Below, piece by piece: positions 24,673 through 34,690 of a stretch of 64,000 bases of DNA. Positions within the stretch are counted from its first letter, which is position 1; each line of letters begins with the position of its first letter. A program made the translations under genes and the position numbers. This DNA is from Casuarius casuarius (lineage: Eukaryota; Chordata; Aves; Casuariiformes; Casuariidae), in the NCBI GenBank assembly GCA_003342895.1, contig PTFA01000275.1:434001-498000 (forward strand), in the 5' to 3' direction. A model generated the notes under the pieces. The model ran no database searches. It was not told where the DNA came from and saw nothing but the letters and a program-made list of their open reading frames with translations.

Positions 24673-26079
24673 TGTTCAGAACCCATCTACTCCAAAACAG
24701 AGTGAATATGGTGACTGATGTGTAAGAAAGTAATCAGTAAGATCAAGTGGATGCCTAATTTTGTTTGTGAGAAAACACCATTTTCTTCACTAATGCAATT
24801 TACTGTATAGGATGGGAATTGTGGTTTATGTCAGAAACAGAAAACAATGGTGAGGCTTTAAGTATATATGCTGTTTGCGAGATCTACAGCTGTCTGAGAA
24901 GAAGAAAAAGGAAAAAAATTAATGGAACAATAACGAGAAGCATAAAAATAGAAGATGAAGCTCTGACGATCAGTGAGCATGTGAATTCTTTTGCAGTTTT
25001 TGCAGTTTTTATTTCAGTCTCAAATATATCCACTGGGACCAAACTGTTAATACTGATTTTGTACAAACATCCTGACTTCCTCTTGCTGTTTTGTAGTACG
25101 TTAAGATTTACCTTATGAAGGACTCGATTATAATCCCTTCTACCCACACTAAGGACCTTAAAAATGCATTGTCTGAGACAAACAATCAAGAGCTGGTTGA
25201 AAAATTGCTACACATTTACAACTGACATCATTACCAGTAACAGACTGTACAATACCTAAAGTATGGTCAGCACACCAACTTGCCAAGGCACACAGTGAAA
25301 GCTGCTTTGCAGAAGTAGGATGAAATCAGACTATATATCCTCCTGTGAAAATAAAAGTTTTCACTACAAGACGGATTACAGGTGAAGATGATCTGAGCAT
25401 CTCAGTGGCTACAGTTCTCCAAAGGTTGCATAATGAAATTTATACTGTCAGAAAACCATGACTTTGCACACCAAACTGTCTAGCTTTTCATAGTCACTCA
25501 CACAGCTTGTTAGATTTTACTTGATAAATCTTCAAAAGACAGACATGAACTAGTTCTACCATAAGCCTTCTCTGTATACCAGTGGCAATATGTAGAAACT
25601 GGCAGTTTCACCTCAGCAGTGTGTAGCTCATTACTATTCATGCTGGGCAGGCCTGAATATCTTTCCTTGAACAGTAGTAGCCACAGCACAAGTCCATCTG
25701 CACAAGATACTGTCTACAGATAGTTTAAAGTGCTCAGGAGCATTTTTCAGTTCAAACTGCAGCCTTACTCACTTCTCCACTCCACATCATGGAGAGAACT
25801 GAATGCATGCTAGCTTTCCACCCCCTGTGCCCTGGTTTTCATACAAATTGAAACTCAGGCTGCAGACCAGATGCAATGGCAGTCTCCAGCATCTAATCTA
25901 GACCGGTTAATGGACAAGAACCCTGAACTGTTTTGCAATGCATCTATACATAATCAGTCTAAGTGCATCAGGAAAGCACAAATAAAGAACTTGAATGATT
26001 TAGGTTGACTCTTCCAAGAATTCTTTATTTATTAACTGGTTTCACTTACATCACCTCAAGAACTTGTTATCAAAAGAGC
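24673..26079. other. Unassigned non-coding DNA
   Basis: No recognisable element. The 99-codon plus frame at 24819-25118 overlaps a 101-codon minus frame, and neither has recognisable domains or splice sites. Confidence 0.55.
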
Positions 26080-27209
26080 AATGGTGTTGCGGACAGATGA
26101 GTGAACTTTTGCCTTAAACATTTCTTGGTACATAAGGTGCAAGCAAACCATAACCCCAAACAAGCCATCTGTCCCTGGCGGAAACAGGACTGAGCTGTTG
26201 CGACCCCCGAAATGGTCTCCCTGCGACCACCCAGGACACACCGAGCCTGCGCTGAACCAGACCACGATTGGGCAGAGACTTTGGGACCTGGACTGTAAAT
26301 TATTGCCGCTTAGCGCAACTTCTATAAAACTTGCTTAGCATGAGTAGCTAAATTTGTTGAAGCCTTAGGCCACACTTAGATAAAATAATGAACTTTTACC
26401 TAGTTCAGTAAGAAAAGGAGCCTGAGAGCTGGTTCAAACTGGAATGATAAGGGAGTTGCAAGCAGTTTGCATCCCTGTGCTTTGCACTCCAGCAGGGAGG
26501 ATGTCAAGGCTTTGAAGTGAGGCCTGCCTGGGCGCCGGGACCCTGGGGAGCAGGGCCTCCTCTTGCCGCTGAAACAGAGTTGATTGGGGGGGGGGGGGGG
26601 GGGGTCTGGACTCTCTCAGGGTCTGGATTATATTCCCTTCGTCAGGACCTTGGGAGATAACACCTACTNTCNCTGCTGGGGCAGTGCTAATTGCTGGAAN
26701 NACANCTCTTTGTCAGGGCCTTGAGAGATAAGGGCAGGACCTGAAGAATGAAGACACATCTGTCAGCAGAAACCACAACAGTAAACAGCCTGTCTAGGGA
26801 CAGTGATGAGACCCAATGAGGAGCAGGAGACCCCAGACCTAAATATTACTATTGGTCCAAACTACNGCNTGANGGGTGGAGAGCTTAGATTGGAANGTAT
26901 AATTGCCCAGGGATTTCTTTGTTCGGGGTCCCTCTTCGGAGGCACCCAGCCTGAGCTGTAATTGGAACAGAGTCAGCAGAACATCATTGGACTCGGAGTG
27001 GTGGTAGCTAGCTGCTTCTCTCCTTTTCCAACTTCCTCTATCTTTTCCCCTTACCCTTGTTCCCCTCTTCCCTTCGCCTCCCCTTCGCCTTTCCCCACTT
27101 CGTGGAAAATAAAGTTAAACAGTTGTACAATATTTGACCGGTTTTAGCGTCTTAATCTTGTCCTTGGGATTGTAACGAAACGCCCCCGATATTGGATCGG
27201 GACAAATGG
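26080..27209 (+). mobile_element. Solo LTR 1 with 5-bp target duplication
   Basis: A 1120-bp LTR at 26085-27204 that begins TGTTGCGGACAG and ends GGATCGGGACA. It is flanked on both sides by the perfect 5-bp duplication AATGG (26080-26084 and 27205-27209). A TATA-like 'tctataaaac' lies at about 26320, and an AATAAA at 27108-27113, about 90 nt from the 3' end, after a pyrimidine-rich tract. A related LTR lies at 54849-56010. No internal retroviral sequence adjoins it, so it is a solo LTR left by LTR-LTR recombination. A 5-bp duplication is compatible with a class III (ERVL-like) element, but the class is not proven. A 19-G run lies at 26586-26604 and nine N bases are present. Confidence 0.93.
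27108..27113 (+). promoter_or_regulatory. LTR 1 polyadenylation signal
   Basis: AATAAA in 'cgtggaaaataaagttaaa', conserved at 55913-55918 in LTR 2. Its place near the 3' end fixes the LTR as plus-oriented. Confidence 0.8.
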
Positions 27210-29596
27210 CTGTAGTAATGTTAATGAAAGAACACATAAAGCAGCTTGAAGACGTGTAGGGTATAAGTCTACTCTCTTTCATAACTGCACTTTTCTAGAA
27301 ATAGAAGGTGAATTTTTGGAATATCAAAAGAAAAATCATAACAGGCATCTCGAGTATGAAAATCTTCTGATTTCTAATTGTAATCACTGGCATGTACACT
27401 CATGGGCTGGTCACACAACATAAATTCACCATATTGGCTATTCTGTAGGAACATTTTCTTTCCATACCCTCCAACTCTCACAGCTAAGAAAATAACATAT
27501 ACCATTGAACAAGACTCCAGCAGTGCATTTATATTGATTCTCTGCTTGGCATTGTTTCTTGTGGCATTATCATCAAAAAGGACAGCCCATGCTTCTTCTG
27601 TTATGAGCTAAACTTGGAGATTTAGATGTTTAAAAACCTTTGCCAGACCCCAGATGTCTAAATTTGCATTATTTTATTTCCATGTCTAATTTGGCTTTTT
27701 AAAGGAAAAGATTTGTGATAATTTAATTTATATACATTCTAGCCATAGGGCACTCCTGTTCACTGGGAGGTTGCTGCTTTTTTTCTTCCCTTGGGCGCTC
27801 TCAGCAAGCTCTTGACTCCATGCAGCTGGCTTGCTGAGAGCTGAATAAACCCACACTGCAGAGCAGAGAGTTGTGTGGGTAGTTTTTATTTAAACAAAAG
27901 AATCATTATAGTGTCCTTACGCTAATAGTTATTCCCTGAGGATCATTCCATGTGTGAGCCTTGTTACTCTGTTCACTGCATACGGATAGATTGTGTTCAG
28001 TTACATAAGGACTGAAGTCATTTACATAGTCTAGTCTTAGACCAATATAAGTGAGATGAGAATCCAGCATTTTATGCTTAGAAAAGCCTAATTATTGTTA
28101 AATAAAAAAATGCATATTAGACATAGACTTGCAAATGTGAAACCAGATCCTCAGTTATGATAAATCAGTACAGCTCCATTGAATTAAACTGAGTTATAGA
28201 AATTAACCTCACCTGAGGATTGTCCAAACTTCTGTTATAATTAGGAGTGTAATCTCAAGTCACTAGAAAGATGTGGCAAACAGTGGGAAGCAGTAAGAAG
28301 GAAGTGGTTTATTTATTTATTTTAGGAAACTATATGTAGACTTCCAAATAGACAGACTCATATGTCTTTGAACACAGTATTGAACTGTAACTATAATAGA
28401 ATTTAAAATAAATGGGAGAAGAATTATTTAAATAGTCTGCATATTCAATTATTGTTAGAAGAGTATCCATATAGATGATACAATAGTTATCCTTTTCTCC
28501 ATTGTATTCGAATACTCTACTGTGCAAGCATTGATAAAAAAACTGTCTTTTAAAGAGATAAAGTTGCATTAGGATACATACTGAACACAGTGAAAGTAAG
28601 AAATGTCCTTTTTAAAATAAAGTTATATAAACAATGTTTGATGAAAATGTTGACAGGCACATTATTAGATGCTGGAAGGAAAAATGGTTTTCCTGGGGTT
28701 AGTTTTAGAAATATATTCTGGTTTTGATCTAGTTGCCAGATTATAATAAAAATAAACTTAACAAGGGGATTGCAACTTTTCTGTGAATATTTTCCATAAT
28801 CTTCTGCTGGTGAATGATGATGCCAAAGAAGAGGAAGAAGAGATACTTCAGGGCAGCTTAAGAATCTCATTTAAACTTGGAATGAGTTGCATGGTCCAAC
28901 AATGTTCAGCAAATGGTGACTCTACTCATTCTGTTGGAGAACTATTAATGTAAAAAATAATCTTTCTCTGCATCTATTTTTGAATTTTTGCAGTCCTTTG
29001 CCTTGTTACAATCATCCAGAAGTGTAAAATAAGGCAAAAAGAAGAAGAGATGAAAGCTACTCTACAATTATCCCCTAAAGAGTTATTTGTGGCCTTTTCA
29101 TAGTAAACATGGGATTGTCTGTGAACCACATGAGAAAGATGCACAACCATTAGAAGACTGACCACCAAATTATCTTTCCTGCTTCTGACTGTAGTTAACA
29201 GTGATGTTTAAAAATAGTCCTTCCTTAATTATTCATTTTCATTCTCCTTAAGTTACTTTGTAGTACAGAGGCCAGTTAATAACCTTTGACATCACTAATT
29301 TGTCCAATACTTCTTAAAACCTATTATACTCTACCTCCACAACATCCTTTTGTGCAACAAATTCCACTACTTAATTATGCCTTTCATAAGTTTGGTATCG
29401 CTCAAAACAAGCAAGCACTATACAGGTAGTAGATTTCTCATTGGAGTCTTTATTCCTTTCAATAAGTCTTCACACAAACCTCACAATTATTATTGCTTTG
29501 TCTGCCAACGGCAACCTCCTCACAGTAGGCCCCAGACTGAAAAAGGATAAAATATCATCTATTCTTCTTTTGCTGCTGTCTGATCTGGATCTGCAG
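27210..29596. other. Unassigned non-coding DNA with one hairpin/AATAAA block
   Basis: Mostly unique A+T-rich sequence; the only distinct block is at 27797-27880 (separate entry). A plus-strand frame near 28770-28950 contains an Asp/Glu-rich run but lacks a start or acceptor. Confidence 0.5.
27797..27880 (+). repeat. Tandem hairpins flanking an AATAAA, probable LTR relic
   Basis: The first hairpin has perfect 13-bp arms, gctctcagcaagc (27797-27809) and gcttgctgagagc (27829-27841), with a 19-nt loop. AATAAA follows at 27844-27849. The second hairpin has perfect 8-bp arms, acccacac (27849-27856) and gtgtgggt (27873-27880). Stem-loops around a poly(A) signal are common in the R region of retroviral LTRs, so an LTR fragment is the likeliest source. 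Ends and direct repeats were not found. Confidence 0.5.
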
Positions 29597-29829
29597 AAGA
29601 CTTATAAAAGCCAGGAGACAAAACTCCCACCAAGAACTGCTAATAAAGGCTGCTCCTGCAGTTTGCTACAAAGAGGTTCTACACACGTTTCTGAAAACCT
29701 GAAAAGAATGAGACAAGAACAAAGAAAATACAGTGCTGCCATGCAGTCTGCAAACACCTATACAGATGATGAAATTCTTGCTCAGAAATTACCACACAGT
29801 GCAGTAAGTCCTTCTCCTAAAGGCTCCAG
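29597..29829 (+). other. Candidate coding exon, unidentified protein
   Basis: A 233-bp segment inside a 155-codon open frame (29441-29908), bounded by good splice-like signals. On the left is the pyrimidine-rich 'ttcttcttttgctgctgtctgatctggatctgcag', ending at 29596; on the right is CAG/GTTAGT at 29827-29835. Reading starts on a codon boundary (KTYKSQETKLPPRT...) and continues through a Lys/Arg/Gln-rich, probably helical stretch, NLKRMRQEQRKYSAAMQSAN, to a Ser/Pro-rich end. Base composition is less A/T-biased than the flanks. It is not part of any repeat I recognise. I cannot name the protein. If real it is one internal exon of a gene whose other exons lie outside the window or are too short to see. 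Confidence 0.4.
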
Positions 29830-31046
29830 GTTAGTCTCAAGCCCTGTGTTTAGCTATATACCATTATCATGTTTAGGGTTTATAGTACTTCTATGCAAAC
29901 AGATGTAATAGTTGTATACAGGGCTCAGGGTAGTTTTTTACAGAAGTTTGTGTTTAGTCTCACAGATTGAATATCTTTCTTTGTGATACATCTGACATGT
30001 TTCCTGAGAATGACATCTCTGAAAGTCAGTGTGGCATCATCAATTTTGAGTGACTAACGTTCTACTGTGTCCGAGCAACCTATGTCCAAAAATAATGATT
30101 TATAAAGAATCCTGAATCCTGATGTGAATCCTGATGTGATTTTAATGTTAATCTCCCCCAAAACAATGAAATGAACAACAACAAAAAAGTAGGAAAAAAT
30201 AGCCTAACTCCCTTAGAAGAATCTAAGAGATTTCTCCTATTTCTATTTTTTTCAATGAATTCTGTAAATCTTTCCAAAGCACATTTACTGATCCATTCTA
30301 TAATTTTTTAGCCTGAAAATTGTTTAACACCCATTAAGGGCCTCCCAGATATTATTCTTGGGGTGCAGAGTTAAGTCCAGAAACAATCAGTCAAATTAAA
30401 TTAAGGCTATTTTACACAATTCCATTTTTATGTCTTATAATAAGGTTTACACAAAACTTTAATACAGCAATCTATTTGTTTATTAGAAGTGATAACAAAG
30501 TGAGACAGATCATTACATCTTTCCCTGCTTTTCAATATGAAACTTAAACTTTAGTTTCTTTATCAATATGCTTTTACACTCTCTTAAGAAGTATTGTAAT
30601 TTTTTGAAAACCTGAAATATGTCATTTATGTTTACTTTAAGTTATCCAACCTTTGTTGCTTGAGGTTATAATCATACAAAAACTGAGCCATGTCCTTAAG
30701 TCTTAAGTCTTCTCTATGAATTGGTTTTCAGATAACAATGGCAATGCTAGGCTCCTTTATGGGATTTTGTTGTTTCTTTTAAAAAGATACCATTCAGTTA
30801 ATACACATGGTAAATTCGAGTCAATAATAAAGGCAGATCATCTAAAAAATGAAAGTACTGCACTCAACTACAGATCATTTAAATGTAAACATTATTTTAC
30901 CCTTCTAAAAGAGGAATGCAGCCCTTACAGACTGGATTCCTAAATACAAAGGTGGAGGGAGAAAAAAAAAAAAAAAGCTATAATTTTGCCTGTCTTTTTT
31001 GGCCTGTCTTTTTTGCCTTCTCTTTCATACATGCAAAATCCTTCTC
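29830..31046. other. Unassigned non-coding DNA
   Basis: No recognisable element. Short direct repeats occur ('aatcctgatgtgaatcctgatgtga' at about 30111-30138), and an A-run lies at about 30962-30976. Confidence 0.5.
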
Positions 31047-31220
31047 TGTCTCTTCATTGCCTCTCATCTTTCCACTATGCACATCTAAGAAGAGTTTGGC
31101 TCTGTCTTCTCCATGCCCTGCCACTAGGTAGTTGCAGACAGCAATAAGATCCCCACTGTAGCCTTCTCTTCTTAAGGCTGAACAAATCCCATCATCTCAG
31201 CCTCTCCTCATATTGCATGG
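31047..31220 (-). mobile_element. CR1 LINE fragment
   Basis: Plus-strand text 'cattgcctctcatctttccactatgcacatctaagaagagtttggctctgtcttc', 'ctaggtagttgcagacagcaataagatcccc' and 'ctcagcctctcctcatattgcatgg' is the minus-strand CR1 RT tail, closely parallel to 8320-8470. Both ends are missing. The ERVL-type LTR begins about 45 bp further on. Confidence 0.85.
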
Positions 31221-31265
31221 ACTTCTGTGGCAATTGGCATGGGTTGCACCTGGCTGAATATCAGT

Positions 31266-31784
31266 TGTAAGGGAGCAGACAAGAGAAGGGGGATAATTTG
31301 GGGGTAAACAACCCGTCAAACCCTGTGAGAGCTGCAGAGGACCTTGAAGATGGGCAGACTGTGAGCACCCACAGTGATGCCACGCAGTTGTTCAGCACCA
31401 CGTGAATCAAAAGGAAACAATCAGAATCAGGTATTCTTCACCAAACACTATAACTAACAGGGTCTGGGGTAGCTCAGCGAGAGACCCAGAAGAGATCCCA
31501 AGGGAGACCACAGAGAAAGAATTGAGGAGAACCCATGGCTCAGCTCCAGGACCACACACCGCACATCTAGGACTGGACCACGCCATCTCCTCCATGTGAC
31601 AAGGAGGTTATTTTAGGAACTGCTATGCTGATCTGCCTGGCTTCCTTTCTGGATGGTGCCATCTCTCCTGCAGGATAGGGATGTCATGCCTTTTGTTAAC
31701 ATCAAATATATCTGGGACTAAAAGTGTTTTAGTATCCAAGTCCATTTAGCCTCTGCACTGTCAATTTGGTCTTAAGCCCCAGCA
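31266..31784 (+). mobile_element. 5' LTR of an ERVL-type endogenous retrovirus
   Basis: A 519-bp segment starting TGTAAGGGAGCAG and ending ...CCCCAGCA, 8 bp before a tRNA-Leu primer-binding site; this placement defines it as the 5' LTR. The start is chosen as the nearest TGT that gives a plausible LTR length and is less certain than the end. No second copy of this LTR is seen in the window, so the provirus is truncated at its 3' side. Confidence 0.7.
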
Positions 31785-31792
31785 GTGAATGC

Positions 31793-31810
31793 TGGTGTCA
31801 GAAGTGGGAT
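31793..31810 (+). promoter_or_regulatory. tRNA-Leu primer-binding site
   Basis: TGGTGTCAGAAGTGGGAT is the exact complement of the last 18 nt (with CCA) of vertebrate tRNA-Leu (CAA), as recalled from its ...ATCCCACTTCTGACACCA end. Use of a Leu tRNA primer is the defining trait of ERVL elements. It sits 8 bp after the LTR end, as a PBS should. Confidence 0.85.
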
Positions 31811-33011
31811 ACTATTATACAAATCACAGATATCTGTAATGTGGGGAAGCACAGGCATTAGGACCTGGGAGTTGAGGTTGCAGCAGGACCTCACTCTGTG
31901 TAAGGGGCTGGGGTTGCATGGGGTACATGGCAGTCTAGATCCACAGTTTGGTTGGTGAAGTCTGATATTTGTTTCGTTAAGGCCCAAAGCCCAAAATGTG
32001 AGTGAGTATAATGTGTGGATATATGTGGGCAAGAGTTGGTAAAATGTTTCAGTGCAAAAATAAGGAGAACAAGATGAACCCCCAATCGCCAGATGGTAGG
32101 GTGACCGGGACACTGAGTGCATGCCCTTGTTGCTTGGGATTACTGGAAGATGAAGAAAGAGATTCCTGGGGTACTGGGAGACTAACTTCACAACAAGTTC
32201 AATGTGTATAAGGGGAACAGGGAGCAAAATACCCCTGCTGTTGTGTCTCTGAATACAGGTTTTGGTGGAAACAGTATAGAAATTGAGGAAAGAGAAAACA
32301 GAGCAAGTGCATTAGAACATAGCAATGGGTTGTTAAGAGAAGCTCTGAGAACTACCCAGCATGGTCAGGACATAGAACAGAAAAATGCAGAGACAGCAGC
32401 AGTGGAGCTGGCTCCCTGAAAAGCAGAACAGCTGCACCACTGGCAAAAAGTCTCTAAGGCCACCGTAGCAAGTTCTCTTGACTGGGACCTGAAGCATTCA
32501 AGAGGGAGACATCTCATCTTCTTTCTCCTTCTCCTCTGAGGATGAGAGGGGCTTGTTCCCTCCACAGAAGAGGGCAGCCCCCATCACAGTCATTAAAGAA
32601 CAAGAGCAGGAGAAGGCCAGATTGGTCTGCACCAGGGGCTGGCCAAGGCATGCAGCCGGGCAATCAGCACAAGGCCATCAGAGTGCTGCTGTGGAGCCTG
32701 AGCAGCTGCAGCAATGCATCATGCCTTGCCCCTGCACCCTGCCGGGATTATGCAATCCTGGAGGAGCATAAAGGGCAAACAGGGGAAGGAGTGTTTGTGT
32801 AGCTGCTGCCATACTGGCATGGTGGAGCCGCAGGGGTGGAACTAACTGAGGGTGAAGGGCATCAGTTATCAGTGCCAGTGAAGAGTTGCCACAATAGTTG
32901 GAGCCATTCAGCATGGGGAAAGCTTCTGGGATGTGCTGAAGCTGGGAGTGACAGTGACAGTATGCACAAAAGGAAGATTTGCCAGAACAGTGGGACCAGA
33001 GCCAACAGTAT
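31811..33011 (+). pseudogene. Decayed ERVL gag-like region
   Basis: Leader and gag region downstream of the PBS, with many stops. One surviving plus-strand frame, 32204-32419 (71 codons), encodes a charged, heptad-like stretch (IEIEERENRASALEHSNGLL...) that looks like a coiled coil, consistent with the N-terminal part of ERVL-type gag. Further pieces are broken by frameshifts. The minus-strand frame at 31772-32227 is an antisense shadow. The region is interrupted at about 33012 by a CR1 and is not functional. Confidence 0.6.
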
Positions 33012-33974
33012 CAGTGATCAGTGGCACAAAGTCTGGTTGGAGGCCTGTAGATAACGGCGTACCCTGGGGTCAATACTGGGTCCAGTATTGTTCAACTTCT
33101 CCATCGATGACCTGGATGAAGGGACAGAGTGCACCCTCAGCAAGTTTGCTGATGATACAAAGCTGGGAGGAGAGGCTGATACACCAGAGGGCTGTGCTGC
33201 CTTTCACAGGGACCTCGATAGGCTGGAGAGATAAGCAGAGAGGAACCTCATGAAGTTCAACAGAGGAAAGTGCAGGGTCCTGAACCTAGGAAGGAAAAAC
33301 CCCATGGACCAGGACAGGCTGGGGGCTGACCTGCTGGAAAGCAGCTCTGCGGAGAAGGACCTGGGGGTCCTGGTGGACAAGTTGACCATGAGCCAGCAAT
33401 GTGCCCTTGTGGCCAAGAAGGCAAACAATACCCTGGGTTGCACTGCGAAGAACATTGTCTGCAGGTCGAGGGAGGTGATCCTCCCCCTCTACTCAGCCCT
33501 GGTGAGGCCGCATCTGGAGTAGTGTGTCCAGTTCTGGGCTCCCCAGTACAAGAGAGACATGGAGCTACTGGACTGAGTCCAGCGAAGGGCTACTAAGATG
33601 ATGAAAGGACTGGAGCATTTCTCCTATGAGGAAAGGCTGAGAGAGCTGGAACTCTTCAGCCTGGAGGGGCTGAGAGAGGATCTTATTAACATGTATAAGT
33701 ATCTGAAGAGAGGGTGAAGAGAGGATGGGGCACAAACTGAAGCATAGGAAGTTCCATCTGAACATGAGGAAAAACGTTTTTACTGTGAGGGCGACTGATC
33801 ACTGGAACAAGTTGCCCAGAGAGGTTGTGGAGTCTCCTTCCTTGGAGATATTCAAAAGCCCTCTGGACACAATCCTGGCCACTGTGCTCTAGGTGACCCT
33901 ACGCTGAGCAGGGGGGTTGGACTAGGTGATTTCCACAGGTCCCTTCCAACCTCAACCATTCTGTTATTCGGTGA
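33012..33974 (+). mobile_element. CR1 LINE, 5'-truncated, nested in the ERVL relic
   Basis: The best-preserved CR1 here. It begins within RT coding ('agtggcacaaagtctggttggaggcctg') and passes the 'tttgctgatgatacaaagctggga' catalytic region. The ORF end, including [13 protein letters not shown], is spread over several frames (33250-33522 open). The full 3' UTR follows: 'agaggttgtggagtctccttccttggagatattcaaaa', 'gttggactaggtgatttccacaggtcccttccaacctcaacc' and the terminus 'attctgttattcggtgat'. In-frame stops and frameshifts make it non-coding. It lies inside the ERVL relic and therefore inserted later. Confidence 0.95.
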
Positions 33975-34690
33975 TACCTCAAAGACTAATGAGAGAAACA
34001 GCAGTAGTAGTGGTATAATGGCCTCAACCCGGACCCAAATATGGACTGTCAACCACTAATGGGACAAATGGTGAAGAAATGACGGAGAAAGGGACCCTTG
34101 CGGTTGGATGCTGCCCTTTACAGTGCCCATATCTCTGAACTGCCAGTAGAAGAGGCTACTTAAGCCATCCATTGTACAAGTGAAGCTTACTGATGGCGGG
34201 GGGGGGGGGGGGGCAAAAATACATCACTGCAATAACCTAAAAATTGGTGGAAAAAGAAATGAAAAATGGATGAAAAATAGACTTCATCAGAGGTAAATTT
34301 TGGAGATGGCTCAAAGACCATGGAGAAAATGGAAAAGCAGCACAAGTGCTTGACTGCCAAGCTAGCAGCCTGAGCCAAGGAGTTAGCTGAATGGGTCAAA
34401 GAACAGTAGAAAACAGATGCAGCTGCCAAAAGAAGCTGTGGGTGAACCATTCCTTCAAAAGAATGTTACCAAAAACTGCTCAGTGAGCTGTGTGAAATGG
34501 ACTCTCTGTGACAAGGATGCCCTGCCTCTGCCCAAGAGGAAGAGGGAGTCAATCCTATTTATTGGACAGTTTGTGCATGGTGGCCCAGCACAATACTTGT
34601 AGACACTAGTGCCCAATGCACTATTATTCTCAAACCAAATAGAAGTGATACAGAAGCCGTTCTTGTTGCCCTTCACAACTGTCACTAGTT
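33975..34690 (+). pseudogene. Decayed ERVL gag-pro region
   Basis: Continuation of the provirus after the CR1. Open pieces are short, but near 34595-34640 one frame gives LVDTSAQCTIIL, a degenerate form of the retroviral aspartic protease active site (LVDTGA type, Gly changed to Ser). A run of 16 G lies at 34198-34213. No reverse-transcriptase or integrase motifs follow, so most of pol and the 3' LTR appear lost. The element is dead. Confidence 0.6.

Noticed and set aside
28770..28950. Open plus-strand stretch with a Glu-rich run as a possible exon
   Set aside because: No pyrimidine-rich acceptor, no start and no donor; the Glu run comes from simple GAA/GAG repeats.
31772..32227. 151-codon minus-strand frame
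   Set aside because: Antisense to the ERVL leader and gag region, which is oriented by its LTR and primer-binding site on the plus strand.
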